A stretch of 64,000 bases of DNA. It comes from Hydrogenophaga sp. SL48. GTDB lineage: Bacteria; Pseudomonadota; Gammaproteobacteria; Burkholderiales; Burkholderiaceae_C. Of this stretch, positions 53,818 to 61,874 are shown in pieces. The DNA is taken from positions 4,092,001 to 4,156,000 of the forward strand of contig NZ_CP063400.1 in assembly GCF_021729865.1 (NCBI RefSeq). Reading direction: 5' to 3'. The notes beneath the pieces were generated by a model. That model worked only from the letters and a program-made list of their open reading frames with translations, had not been told where the DNA came from and ran no database searches. The number at the start of each line of letters is the position of its first letter. Positions within the stretch are counted from its first letter, which is position 1. The translations under genes and the position numbers were made by a program.

Positions 53818-54223
53818 CCCCGGCCGGCCCATCGTGTACGCCTGCTCGGGCTGCTCCAGCGCCGCGCAACTGGCCAACTTTGTGGCCGTTCGGCTCGACC
53901 GCACGGGGCTGGCCGAGATGTCGTGCATCGCCGGTGTCGGCGGCGATGTGCCCGCGCTGCTGAAGACCGCACACTCGGGCCGGTCCATCGTGGCGCTCGA
54001 CGGCTGCCCCCTGGTGTGCGTGAAAAGTTGCCTAGCGCGCCACGGCATCACCCCCGACCAGCACCACCAGCTGCAGACCTATGGCGTGCGCAAGCGCCAG
54101 CACGAAGACTTCGACCCGGTGCAGGCCCAGCAGGTGCTGGCGCAGGTGAGCGCCGGTCTGCACCGGCTCGCCGTGGCCGCCGCGACCGCACTGTCAACGG
54201 CGCCGGAGACGCAACATGACTGA
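53804..54223 (+). CDS. DGC-domain putative zinc-binding protein
   Basis: The 139-residue protein has six cysteines in the pattern of the DGC family: C14 and C17 (YACSGCSSAAQ), C41 (MSCIAGVGGD), and C68, C72, C76 (LDGCPLVCVKSCL). The aspartate of the name-giving DGC motif is present. These clustered cysteines probably bind zinc or an iron-sulfur cluster. No function is established. It overlaps both ubiT (14 bases) and ubiX (8 bases), so it is translated with quinone-biosynthesis proteins. That makes an accessory or metallochaperone role worth considering. Confidence 0.85.
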   Translation: MPGADPGRPIVYACSGCSSAAQLANFVAVRLDRTGLAEMSCIAGVGGDVPALLKTAHSGRSIVALDGCPLVCVKSCLARHGITPDQHHQLQTYGVRKRQHEDFDPVQAQQVLAQVSAGLHRLAVAAATALSTAPETQHD

Positions 54224-54815
54224 CGCCCCTTCCGCCCAGCGGCGCCTGCTGGTGGCGATCACCGGCGCCAGCGGCGCGGTCTACGGCTGGCGCCTGCTGC
54301 AGGTGCTGGGCACGGTGCCCGGCGTGCAGGTGCACGCGGTCGTGTCCGACGCCGGCTGGCTCACGCTGCGCCACGAACTGGCCCTCGGGCCCGAGGCGCT
54401 GCGCCCGCTGGTGCACACCCTGCACGACGCGGCCCACCTCGGCGCCGGCCCGGCCAGCGGCTCGTTCCGCTGCAGCGGCATGGTGGTCGCGCCCTGCTCC
54501 ATGCGCACGCTCGCGGCCATCGCGCACGGCCTGTCGGACAACCTGGTCACGCGCGCCGCCGACGTGATGCTCAAGGAGCGCCGCCGACTGGTGCTGATGA
54601 CGCGCGAGACCCCGCTGCACCTGGGCCACCTGCGCAACATGACCGCCGTGACCGAGATGGGCGCCATCGTCTGTCCGCCCATGCCCGCCTTCTACCAGCG
54701 CCCCCAGAGCCTCGACGACATCGTGGACGCCAGCGTGGCGCGCGTGCTGGATTTGCTGGACGTGCCGCACGCGCTGAGCGAACGCTGGCAGGGCATGGAC
54801 AAGGTGCCCGCGTGA
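54216..54815 (+). CDS. ubiX: Flavin prenyltransferase UbiX
   Basis: The 199-residue enzyme attaches dimethylallyl phosphate to FMN, giving the prenylated flavin cofactor of UbiD. Family motifs are [43 protein letters not shown], the [22 protein letters not shown] stretch (in parts) and MAFYQ-like [11 protein letters not shown]. The ATG at 54216 overlaps the DGC gene and its stop overlaps ubiD (GTGA). The pairing of ubiX with ubiD downstream is complete. Confidence 0.95.
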   Translation: MTDAPSAQRRLLVAITGASGAVYGWRLLQVLGTVPGVQVHAVVSDAGWLTLRHELALGPEALRPLVHTLHDAAHLGAGPASGSFRCSGMVVAPCSMRTLAAIAHGLSDNLVTRAADVMLKERRRLVLMTRETPLHLGHLRNMTAVTEMGAIVCPPMPAFYQRPQSLDDIVDASVARVLDLLDVPHALSERWQGMDKVPA

Positions 54816-56296
54816 CCTACAGGGACCTGCGCGACTTCATGGCCCAGCTGGAGCAGACCGGCGAGCTGCGGCGCATCAGCGAACCGGTCTCCCCGCACCT
54901 GGAGATGACCGCGCTGTGCGACCGCGTGCTGCGCGCGGGCGGCCCGGCCCTGCTGTTCGAGCGGCCCACCGGCCACCGCATGCCGGTGCTGGGCAACCTG
55001 TTCGGCACCACCCACCGCGTGGCGCGCGCCATGGGCGTGGACAGCCTGGCCGATCTGCGGCAGTTCGGCGAGGTGCTGGCCGCGCTCAAGGAACCCCAGG
55101 CACCGGGTGGCCTGAAAGACATGGTGGGCATGGCCGGCCTGCTCAAGAAGCTCTGGCACATGACGCCGCAGGAGCACGCGTCGGCGCCCTGCCAGGACGT
55201 CGTGTGGGAAGGCGCCGACGTGGACCTGGCGCGCCTGCCGATCCAGCACTGCTGGCCCGGCGACGTGGCCCCGCTCATCACCTGGGGCCTGGTGATCACG
55301 CAGGGCCCGCACAAGCCGCGCCAGAACCTGGGCATCTACCGCCAGCAGGTGCTCTCGCGCAACCAGCTCATCATGCGCTGGCTGGCGCACCGCGGCGGCG
55401 CGCTCGACTTCCGCGACCACGGCCGGCTGCACCCCGGCCAGCCCTACCCGGTGGCGGTGGCGCTGGGCGCCGACCCGGCCACCATCCTGGGCGCGGTCAC
55501 GCCGGTGCCCGACAGCCTCTCCGAATACCAGTTCGCCGGCCTGCTGCGCGGCGCGCGCACCGGCCTCGTGCGCGCCCTGGGCGTGCCGCTGCGCGTGCCG
55601 GCCTCGGCCGAGATCGTGCTCGAAGGCCACATCCTTCCGGACGCGTCGCACGCCAGCGGCTTCCAGCACGCGCTCGAAGGCCCCTACGGCGACCACACCG
55701 GCTACTACAACGAACGCGCCGAGTTCCCGGTCTTCACGATCGAGCGGATCACGCTGCGGCGCGACGCGATCTACCACTCCACCTACACCGGCAAGCCGCC
55801 CGACGAACCGGCCGTGCTGGCGCTGGCGATGAACGAGCTGTTCGTCCCGCTGCTGCAGCGCCAGTTCCCCGAGATCACCGACTTCCACCTGCCGTCCGAG
55901 GCCTGCAGCTACCGCATGGCGGTGGTGCAGATCCGCAAGGCCTACGCCGGCCACGCGCGGCGCGTGATGATGGGCGTGTGGAGCCACCTGCGCCAGTTCA
56001 TGTACACCAAGTTCGTCGTGGTCGTGGACGAGGACATCGACGTGCGCAACTGGGGCGACGTCATCTGGGCCATGAGCACGCGCATGGACCCGGCGCGCGA
56101 CAGCTTCACCATCGAACACACGCCCATCGACTACCTCGACTTCGCCTCACCCGTGAGCGGCCTGGGCAGCAAGATGGGGCTGGACGCGACCAACAAGTGG
56201 CCCGGTGAGACGCAGCGCGAATGGGGCCGCGTGATGGCCATGGACCCGGCCGTGCGCGAGCGCATGGACCGGCTGGGCGAACAGCTGGGGCTGTAG
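54812..56296 (+). CDS. ubiD: UbiD-family decarboxylase (3-octaprenyl-4-hydroxybenzoate decarboxylase)
   Basis: The 494-residue prenyl-FMN-dependent decarboxylase has the length and pattern of true UbiD. The N-terminus is [36 protein letters not shown] and the [19 protein letters not shown] core follow. [13 protein letters not shown] carries the catalytic glutamate region and [20 protein letters not shown] lies near the C-terminus. It removes the carboxyl group from the ubiquinone ring precursor. The GTG at 54812 overlaps the ubiX stop. It ends the ubi operon, only 29 bp from the converging ftrD. Confidence 0.94.
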   Translation: MTYRDLRDFMAQLEQTGELRRISEPVSPHLEMTALCDRVLRAGGPALLFERPTGHRMPVLGNLFGTTHRVARAMGVDSLADLRQFGEVLAALKEPQAPGGLKDMVGMAGLLKKLWHMTPQEHASAPCQDVVWEGADVDLARLPIQHCWPGDVAPLITWGLVITQGPHKPRQNLGIYRQQVLSRNQLIMRWLAHRGGALDFRDHGRLHPGQPYPVAVALGADPATILGAVTPVPDSLSEYQFAGLLRGARTGLVRALGVPLRVPASAEIVLEGHILPDASHASGFQHALEGPYGDHTGYYNERAEFPVFTIERITLRRDAIYHSTYTGKPPDEPAVLALAMNELFVPLLQRQFPEITDFHLPSEACSYRMAVVQIRKAYAGHARRVMMGVWSHLRQFMYTKFVVVVDEDIDVRNWGDVIWAMSTRMDPARDSFTIEHTPIDYLDFASPVSGLGSKMGLDATNKWPGETQREWGRVMAMDPAVRERMDRLGEQLGL

Positions 56297-56325
56297 GCCC
56301 GCGCGGGCCGCCCCGGCGGCGGGCG

Positions 56326-57705
56326 TCACCACCAGAAGAACAGCAGGCCCCAGCCGCCGGCGATCAGCAGCGCCCCTGCGGTCATCGGCACCAGGGCCGC
56401 CAGGCGGCGGGGGATCGACGCGCCGTACCGGGCCGTGCAGCGCCACGCCAGCCACAGGCTCCAGGCGGCGGCGCCCGCCAGCAGCAGGGCGCGCGCCGTG
56501 CCCACCCAGGGCAGCGCCACGCCCTCGTGCCGCAGCATCGACAGGGTGGTCATCGACAGCCCCAGAAACACCCCGCAGCCGCCCAGCGGCACGTAGGCCA
56601 GGGCCAGGTGGTGCCGGGCACCGGGGCGCCCCAGCAGCCGCGCGCCGGCGACGCACAGCGCGTACAGCGCCGCGCCCAGGAGCACGCCCGTGGCCAGGAT
56701 GTAGCTGGCGATCAGGGCGCCGTCGAGCCACGAGAAGCTGTCGTGGTTCTGGGGGTAGTGCGTCAGCAGCCACCACGGCGCGTTGTCGGCGAGCATCCAC
56801 ACGCCGCCGTGTTCGATCAGCCAGTCGGCGGCCGCCACGCGCAGCGTGACGTACCAGGGGCTGGCCGCCCAGTGGAAGGCCCCCATCGCCACGCCGATCA
56901 GGCCGAACAGCAGCAGCACCGTGTCCCAGCCCCCGGCGGCCCGTTGCCCGTTCACCGAGATCTCCACCCCCGGCGGTCGCAGGGCCAGCGCCACGGCGTC
57001 GCGCTGGCCGCTGCAGCGCCCGCACATGTGGCAGGCCGACGCGCCCTCCATGCGGCGGATGTCGATCAGGGGGGCGCAGTTGGGCAGGGCGACGATGCCG
57101 CCGGTGCGCGCCTCCCAGCGCGCGCGGTCCACCCGGAAGTGCAACGGCGCCAGCCGCGCCAGCAGGCCGAACACCCCGCCGACCGGGCACAGGTGGCGGC
57201 ACCACACCCGCTTGCCGCGCCCGTACAACAGGCCCACCACCACTGCCGCGACCGTGGAGCCGCCCAGCACGAGCAGCGCCGCCTGGGGGTACTGGTAGAC
57301 GCTGACCAGCTGGCCATAGACCGTGGTGATGACGAAGGCCGTGCAGGGCCAGCCGCCCCAGCGCATCCAGCGCGGGATGCCGCGCCCGCGCCCGTGGTGG
57401 CTGACGGCCTCGCTGAGCGCGCCCTCCGGGCAGAACACCCCGCACCACACGCGCCCCAACAGCACCATGCTCAGCAGCACGAAGGGCCACCAGACGCCCC
57501 AGAACAGGAACTGCGCGAACAGGCCGAGGTGGTTCAGGATGCGCGCCTCGTCGTCGGGCAGCGGCAGGAACGCCGGCAGCACCACCAGCACGCCGTAGAA
57601 CACCACGATCGCCCACTGGATGCCGCGGATCAGGCGCCCGTGGCGGCGCATGGTGTGGCCCAGCGCCGCCAGCGCGCCCACGGGGCGGCCCGGTGCGGCG
57701 CTCAT
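56326..57705 (-). CDS. ftrD: Polyferredoxin-type membrane protein of ferrous iron uptake (FtrD)
   Basis: The 459-residue protein combines membrane segments with cysteine motifs for iron-sulfur clusters: GRVWCGVFCPEGALSEAVS, VWCRHLCPVGGVFGLLAR and ASACHMCGRCSGQ. The C-terminal half has five or six further membrane spans. It resembles NosR/NapH-like polyferredoxins, but the neighbours are an FTR1 permease, a cupredoxin and a P19 protein, which is the FtrABCD arrangement. There FtrD is thought to pass electrons during ferrous iron uptake. Its ATG overlaps the ftrC stop (ATGA). Confidence 0.85.
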   Translation of the reverse strand: MSAAPGRPVGALAALGHTMRRHGRLIRGIQWAIVVFYGVLVVLPAFLPLPDDEARILNHLGLFAQFLFWGVWWPFVLLSMVLLGRVWCGVFCPEGALSEAVSHHGRGRGIPRWMRWGGWPCTAFVITTVYGQLVSVYQYPQAALLVLGGSTVAAVVVGLLYGRGKRVWCRHLCPVGGVFGLLARLAPLHFRVDRARWEARTGGIVALPNCAPLIDIRRMEGASACHMCGRCSGQRDAVALALRPPGVEISVNGQRAAGGWDTVLLLFGLIGVAMGAFHWAASPWYVTLRVAAADWLIEHGGVWMLADNAPWWLLTHYPQNHDSFSWLDGALIASYILATGVLLGAALYALCVAGARLLGRPGARHHLALAYVPLGGCGVFLGLSMTTLSMLRHEGVALPWVGTARALLLAGAAAWSLWLAWRCTARYGASIPRRLAALVPMTAGALLIAGGWGLLFFWW

Positions 57706-58541
57706 GGAACCACCGCGGCAGGACGGACCCGCGCCGGCTGGCCGGCGCGCAACAGCGCCACCACACCGAGCCAGAACCCGGCGTAGGCCAGCACCGTGGT
57801 CAGCGCGGGCTGCGCCCGGTAGCCGGTCAGCGCCGCAAGCAGGCCGCCCACGGCGCCGCTGTCGTCCAGGAGGTCCGCGCTGTTCCAGAGCGGGTCCACC
57901 AGCGTGGGCAGCACGTCGAGCGAGATCAGCCGGTCCACCGCATTGACCCACAGGGACGCGGCGAGCAACAGCAGCAGGGCCTCGCTGATCTGGAAGAAGC
58001 GGCGCCACGACAGCCAGCGCCGGCCCGACCGCAGCAGCCAGAAGCTCGCCAGCGCCAGCCCCAGGCCCAGCAGCGCCGAGGCGGCGAAGCCCAGCCGGCC
58101 GGCGCCGGTGTGCCGGCCGGCCACACCGTAGAGAAAGATCACGGTTTCGCTGCCCTCGCGCGCGATGGCCAGCGCCGCCAGCAACGCGATGCCCCAGCCG
58201 CTGGCGCGCGCGAGCTGGCCCGCGGCCTGCTGTTCAAGGTCCTGGCGCAGGGCGCGCCCATGGCGGCGCATCCACCACACCATCTGCAGGATCAGCGCCG
58301 CCGCGCTCAGCACCATCGCGGCCTGGAACCATTCACCGGACTCGCCGTCCAGCACGCTGGCCGCACCCAGCATGAGCAGCGCCAGCCCGAGCGCGGCGGC
58401 CAGGCCCAGCGCCACGCCCGCCCAGAGCCAGCGCAGACCCCAGGCCCGGTCGGGGCGCTCGCTGAGCCAGGCGTGCAGGATGCCGACCACCAGCAGCGCT
58501 TCCACGCTTTCGCGCCAGGTGATGAAAATGACTTCGCCCAT
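57702..58541 (-). CDS. ftrC: FTR1-family iron permease (FtrC)
   Basis: This 279-residue permease has seven predicted membrane segments and two REXXE iron-translocation motifs: RESVE at residues 10-14 and REGSE at 128-132. It starts MGEVIFITWRESVEALLVVG, typical of EfeU/FTR1 proteins. It moves iron through the inner membrane after oxidation by the periplasmic partners. It lies between ftrB (22-bp gap) and ftrD (4-bp overlap). Confidence 0.93.
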   Translation of the reverse strand: MGEVIFITWRESVEALLVVGILHAWLSERPDRAWGLRWLWAGVALGLAAALGLALLMLGAASVLDGESGEWFQAAMVLSAAALILQMVWWMRRHGRALRQDLEQQAAGQLARASGWGIALLAALAIAREGSETVIFLYGVAGRHTGAGRLGFAASALLGLGLALASFWLLRSGRRWLSWRRFFQISEALLLLLAASLWVNAVDRLISLDVLPTLVDPLWNSADLLDDSGAVGGLLAALTGYRAQPALTTVLAYAGFWLGVVALLRAGQPARVRPAAVVP

Positions 58542-58563
58542 GCGTTCTTGCCTCAGTGATCCA

Positions 58564-58887
58564 TCACTTCGCCACGATGGCGCCCTGCCCCGTGGTCTGG
58601 TGAAAGTCGTCGAAGAAGCGGTAGCGGCCCGCGTCCAGCGGACGGAACACCAGCGACGAGGTCACGCCCGGCGCCAGCACCTTTTCCTTGCGCAGCTCCA
58701 GGCTCTCGAACTCCACCGGATCGCGCCCGGCATTCGTGATCTCCAGCCGGAACTTCGCCCCCTGCGGCACCACCAGCTCCGCCGGCTCGAACCGCCCCTC
58801 CCGCGCCGTGAGCCGGTAGGTCGGCATGTCGTCCGCCTGCGCCAGGCCCAGGGCCGACAACATGAGCAGCACCGCCACCGGCCGCAC
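58564..58887 (-). CDS. ftrB: Periplasmic cupredoxin-like protein (FtrB)
   Basis: The mature domain is a small cupredoxin fold: YRLTAREGRFEPAELVVPQGAKFRLEITN, FESLELRKEKVLAPG and YRFFDDFHQTTGQGAIVAK (each shown in parts), as in FtrB/EfeO-type cupredoxins. The start is uncertain. The GTG at 58885-58887 gives a clean signal peptide (RPVAVLLMLSALGLAQADD follows). The frame is open further to an ATG at 59011-59013, but that stretch is a translated copy of the dispersed repeat. FtrB is proposed to oxidise or bind iron before FtrC. Confidence 0.78.
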   Translation of the reverse strand: MRPVAVLLMLSALGLAQADDMPTYRLTAREGRFEPAELVVPQGAKFRLEITNAGRDPVEFESLELRKEKVLAPGVTSSLVFRPLDAGRYRFFDDFHQTTGQGAIVAK

Positions 58888-58921
58888 ACACCAGGTCAAC
58901 CAGCCGGAGCGCGTGCCACCC

Positions 58922-59010
58922 CAGCCCAGGACACCGCCGGGCCGGCTTTGCCGGACGGCTGGTGTCGCCCCCCTGGAGGGGGGTGACGCGAAGCGGCGCG
59001 GGGGGTGCTC
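58922..59010 (-). repeat. Dispersed intergenic repeat, copy 8
   Basis: Reverse orientation: cagcccaggacaccgccggg, the hairpin ccggctttgccgg, the inverted pair cccccctggaggggg and gacgcgaagcggcgcggggg. It closely matches copy 1. It lies between ftrA and ftrB and extends the ftrB open frame upstream without a stop. Confidence 0.85.
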
Positions 59011-59014
59011 CATT

Positions 59015-59554
59015 TCAGTACCCGCCTTTCTTGCCCGTGCCCGCAAAGGTGAACTCGTAGCTCACGTCGAAGGGCTTGAACCACGGGCCGACGCCGGTTT
59101 CCTTGTCGGTGTGGCGGCCAAAATGCGCCGCGTGGCCGCCGGGCGGGCTGATGCGCAGGGTCAGCTTGTATTTGCCGGGACCCATCAGCTTGACGTTGTC
59201 GCCGTAGTGCGGGCCGTCGGAGGCCACCATGGGCATGAAGTGGCCGCTGACCTTCTCGGTCGTGCCCAGCTTGACCAGCTCGAAATGAATGCTGAGGTGG
59301 GGCATCCAGGCCCCTTCCTCGAAGCCGTTCGGGTGGTCCTTGAGCGCGTGGATGTCGGCTTCCAGGTGGATGTCCGAGGCCTCGGCCTTGCGCATCATGC
59401 CCTCGGGCTCCATCTTGACCGGTGCCAGGTAGACCGCGGCGATCTCCATGCCGGCCACCTTGTGCGGCGTGCCGATCGGGAATTCCTTGGCATGGGACGG
59501 CAGGGAGAACAGGACAGCGCCCGCCAGGGCGATCGCGAGCAACGGGTGGTTCAT
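59015..59554 (-). CDS. ftrA: P19-type periplasmic iron-binding protein (FtrA)
   Basis: The 179-residue protein has a signal peptide (MNHPLLAIALAGAVLFSLPSHA) and the P19/Tp34 pattern. Copper/iron-site residues are visible: GMEIAAVYLAPVKMEPEG (methionine and acidic residue), SDIHLEADIHALKDHPNGF (histidine), LSIHFELV and GHFMPMVASDGPHYG. It binds iron and probably copper in the periplasm and hands iron to the FtrBCD components. The ATG at 59552-59554 has AAGGA upstream. It is the first gene of the leftward ftr operon. Confidence 0.92.
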   Translation of the reverse strand: MNHPLLAIALAGAVLFSLPSHAKEFPIGTPHKVAGMEIAAVYLAPVKMEPEGMMRKAEASDIHLEADIHALKDHPNGFEEGAWMPHLSIHFELVKLGTTEKVSGHFMPMVASDGPHYGDNVKLMGPGKYKLTLRISPPGGHAAHFGRHTDKETGVGPWFKPFDVSYEFTFAGTGKKGGY

Positions 59555-59603
59555 GTGGTGATCCTTAGGGTGGTGAGACAGCCCGATGGCTGAATGCAGC
59601 GCG

Positions 59604-59645
59604 ATGCTAAACAAGAATCAATATCATTCAATTGACCCACATCAA
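59604..59645. promoter_or_regulatory. FNR-type box and Fur-like site between ftrA and DUF1513 gene
   Basis: TTGAC-CCAC-ATCAA (59632-59645) is a near-perfect FNR/Dnr box. Leftward, TAGCAT (complement of 59604-59609) lies 32 bp from its centre, exactly class II spacing. Between them GAATCAATATCATTC (59615-59629) resembles a Fur box (complement: aATGATATTGATt). Iron limitation and anoxia therefore could both control ftrABCD. Confidence 0.65.
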
Positions 59646-59722
59646 GGTTCCGGCCGGAGCCCATGACTAAGGTGCTCACGGACGCTGTTGTCCGGCCCCT
59701 CCCCTCACTTCTGCCTGCCTCC

Positions 59723-60922
59723 ATGAGCACCGACCTGCACCGCCGCACCCTGCTGCGCCACACCGCCTGGCTGCTGGCCTCGGGCGCCGTCAGCGCCCCG
59801 ACCCTGGCGCAAAGCGACACCGCCCCTTCCGACATCATCGGGGCCCCACCCCTGCCATCCCGGGTGCGCCTGGCCGCCGCCTGGCGCAGCCACGGCAACA
59901 CCCCCGACTGCGGCCGCGACTGCGACCAGGTGGGTGTGCTTGAACTCGACTGGGCTGCGCGCGAGGTGCGCGTGGCCGCCCACCTGCCGGTGCAGGGGCG
60001 TGCCCACGGTCTGCTGCCCGAGCCCGGCGGCGGTTTCCTCGCCGTCGCCACCCGGCCCGGCCGCTGGCTGCTGCGCTGCGACCCACTGGGTGAGCTGCAG
60101 ACCCGGCACCTGATCGACGCCGAAACCCCGCACCGCACCCTGGGTGGCCACGTGCTGGCGAGCGCCGACGGGCAGTGGCTCTACACCACCGAAACCGACA
60201 CCCGCGACGGCCGTGGCTGGATCGGTGTGCGCGACCACCGCACGCTGCAACGGGTCGCGCAATGGCCCAGCCACGGCCTGGACCCGCACCACATGGCACT
60301 GGACGCTGGCGGGGCGCTGCTGGTCGTCAACGGGGGCATTCCGCGCACCGCCAGCGGCCAGAAAACCCGGCTGGAGGCCATGGACCCGTCGCTGGTGCGG
60401 CTGGAGCCGCGGAGCGGCGCGCTGCTGGGTCAGTGGCGGCTGGGCGACCCGCGCCTGAGCCTGCGCCATGTGGCCTGGGGCCTGCCGGTGGGCCCCGGCG
60501 ACGGCACACCGGCGCGCGCGCCGCTGCTGGGCATCGCGCTGCAGGCCGAACACGACGAGGCCGCCCAGCGCCGCGACGCGCCCGTGCTGGCGCTCTGGGA
60601 CGGGCAGGACCTGCGGCTGGCCAGCCGCAGCATCGCCGGGAATGGCTACGCGGGCGACATCGCGCCCGGTCCCGGTGGTGGCTTCATCGTGAGCGGCCAG
60701 CGCAGCCACGAAGGCCTGCTCTGGCACCCCGACGCACCGGACCGCTGGACCACCATCGCACGGCTCACCGAACCCTGCGCGCTGGCGCCCTGGCCGGGAA
60801 GCGGCGGGGTGCTGATGGGCGCGAGCCGCGGGGTCGGCTTCTGGCACCCGGCCCTGCCACCGGCCATGCTGGCCTGGCCCGGCGCCATGGCGCCCGACAA
60901 CCACTGGGTCGTGCTGGGCTGA
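59723..60922 (+). CDS. DUF1513-family periplasmic protein
   Basis: The 399-residue protein has a possible twin-arginine signal (HRRTLLRHTAWLLASGAVSAPTLAQS) and a beta-propeller-like DUF1513 domain. Elements are GLLPEPGGGFLAVATRPGRWLL, GWIGVRDHRTL, HGLDPHHMALDAGG, HVAWGLPVG and PGGGFIVSGQRS. DUF1513 genes are often next to imelysin or EfeO-type iron genes, and here it diverges from ftrABCD across the shared FNR/Fur-like region. A role in iron handling is inferred. The ATG at 59723 places the signal peptide correctly. Confidence 0.82.
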   Translation: MSTDLHRRTLLRHTAWLLASGAVSAPTLAQSDTAPSDIIGAPPLPSRVRLAAAWRSHGNTPDCGRDCDQVGVLELDWAAREVRVAAHLPVQGRAHGLLPEPGGGFLAVATRPGRWLLRCDPLGELQTRHLIDAETPHRTLGGHVLASADGQWLYTTETDTRDGRGWIGVRDHRTLQRVAQWPSHGLDPHHMALDAGGALLVVNGGIPRTASGQKTRLEAMDPSLVRLEPRSGALLGQWRLGDPRLSLRHVAWGLPVGPGDGTPARAPLLGIALQAEHDEAAQRRDAPVLALWDGQDLRLASRSIAGNGYAGDIAPGPGGGFIVSGQRSHEGLLWHPDAPDRWTTIARLTEPCALAPWPGSGGVLMGASRGVGFWHPALPPAMLAWPGAMAPDNHWVVLG

Positions 60923-60940
60923 GCCGCCCGCCAGGGCGGC
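60923..60940. terminator. Hairpin between converging DUF1513 and nrdG genes
   Basis: GCCGCCC-gcca-GGGCGGC is a perfect 7-bp stem with a 4-base loop in the 21-bp gap between the two stop codons. There is no T-tract, so any termination would be weak or factor-assisted. Confidence 0.45.
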
Positions 60941-60943
60941 GCT

Positions 60944-61690
60944 TCAGCGGCATTCGAACCGGGCAAACCGCGCGGCCAGGGCGGCCAGGTCCTCCGCGTC
61001 GAGCACCGGGGCAGCCAGGCCCGGGCTGCGGCAGGTCTGCAGCACCCAGTGCGACACCGCCTGCGCGGCCAACGCGTCGGCCAGGCGGAACAGGTCATCC
61101 CGCCCGAACAGGCCGGCGTGCCAGGTGGTGCGGCACTCCAGCGCCACCCCGCTGTGCTGCAGCAGGCGCAGGCTGCGTGCCGCGCGCGCGCCACCGCCGC
61201 GTGTGCCGGTGACCTGGTCGTGGCGGTGTTGCGGCGCCTTGATGTCCAGCCCGACCCAGTCCAGCTGCGGCAACACCCGCTGCAGTCGCTCGGGGTACAT
61301 GCCGCCGGTGTGCAGGCCGGTGGCAAAACCGAGCGCGCGCACCTCGGCCAGGGCCGGGCCCAGCGCCGCCTGCAGCGTGGGCTCGCCGCCCGAGAACACC
61401 ACGCCGTCGAGCAGCCCGCGGCGCTGCCGCAGGAAGCCGTGCACCGCCTGCCACGACAGGGCCCCCGGAACCGCGGCGTCGAGCAGCCCCGGGTTGTGGC
61501 AGTACACGCAGCGCCACGGACAGCCCTGCAGGAACACCACCGCCGCCAGCCGGCCCGGGAAGTCAACCCCGGTCAGCCGCGTGAGTCCGCCGATGCGCAG
61601 CGCCTGCGCACCACGGGTCGCGGGTGGTGGTGCGGTGCCCGCGACCTCAGGCGCGGGCGGCCGGCTCGGCAAAGAATCGGCGTTCGGCAT
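60944..61690 (-). CDS. nrdG: Anaerobic ribonucleotide reductase activating enzyme (radical SAM)
   Basis: The 248-residue radical-SAM protein has the CxxxCxxC cluster motif at Cys57, Cys61 and Cys64 (LQGCPWRCVYCHNPG), then VVFSGGEPTLQ and VGLDIKAPQHRHDQV. It creates the glycyl radical on the class III reductase. It is longer than E. coli NrdG (about 154 residues) and closer to the PflA-like NrdG2 type. Its start overlaps the end of the small glycyl-radical gene by 44 bases in another frame, so the two are probably co-translated. Confidence 0.92.
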   Translation of the reverse strand: MPNADSLPSRPPAPEVAGTAPPPATRGAQALRIGGLTRLTGVDFPGRLAAVVFLQGCPWRCVYCHNPGLLDAAVPGALSWQAVHGFLRQRRGLLDGVVFSGGEPTLQAALGPALAEVRALGFATGLHTGGMYPERLQRVLPQLDWVGLDIKAPQHRHDQVTGTRGGGARAARSLRLLQHSGVALECRTTWHAGLFGRDDLFRLADALAAQAVSHWVLQTCRSPGLAAPVLDAEDLAALAARFARFECR

Positions 61691-61838
61691 GTTCGCCCTG
61701 TTTGCCCCGGTTGAAGCTGCTGACCGGCCGGTGGTAGCCCATGACGCGGGTCCAGACCTCGCAGGGCTGGCGTTCGTCGTCGCGCAGGGACATGTCAGCG
61801 GCCGTTGACCTGACGGCCGATGGGGTGGATGTGTTCAT
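61647..61838 (-). CDS. Separate glycyl-radical domain protein of class III ribonucleotide reductase
   Basis: This 63-residue protein carries CEVWTRVMGYHRPVSSFN followed by RGKQGEHAERRFF. That is the C-terminal glycyl-radical loop of NrdD enzymes (RVxGYxxPVSxxNxGKxxE); the predicted radical glycine is Gly34. The gene has its own ATG at 61838 and an AAAAGGAAAC ribosome-binding site. It lies 36 bases after the stop of the long nrdD gene, which itself lacks this loop. The radical domain therefore appears to be supplied in trans. An internal Met16 start (MSLRDDERQPC) would give a 48-residue form. It is too regular to be random sequence. Confidence 0.8.
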   Translation of the reverse strand: MNTSTPSAVRSTAADMSLRDDERQPCEVWTRVMGYHRPVSSFNRGKQGEHAERRFFAEPAARA

Positions 61839-61874
61839 GGGTGTTTCCTTTTGGGGTGGTTGAAAGACGGGGGA

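Noticed and set aside
56326..57705. FtrD considered as NosR/NapH of denitrification
   Set aside because: The cysteine motifs are similar, but the neighbours are FTR1, cupredoxin and P19 genes and no nos or nap genes are present, so an iron-uptake polyferredoxin fits better.
61647..61874. nrdD/small gene junction as a simple frameshift
   Set aside because: A stop codon, a 36-base spacer and a proper ribosome-binding site with ATG separate the two; a single indel would not create this arrangement.
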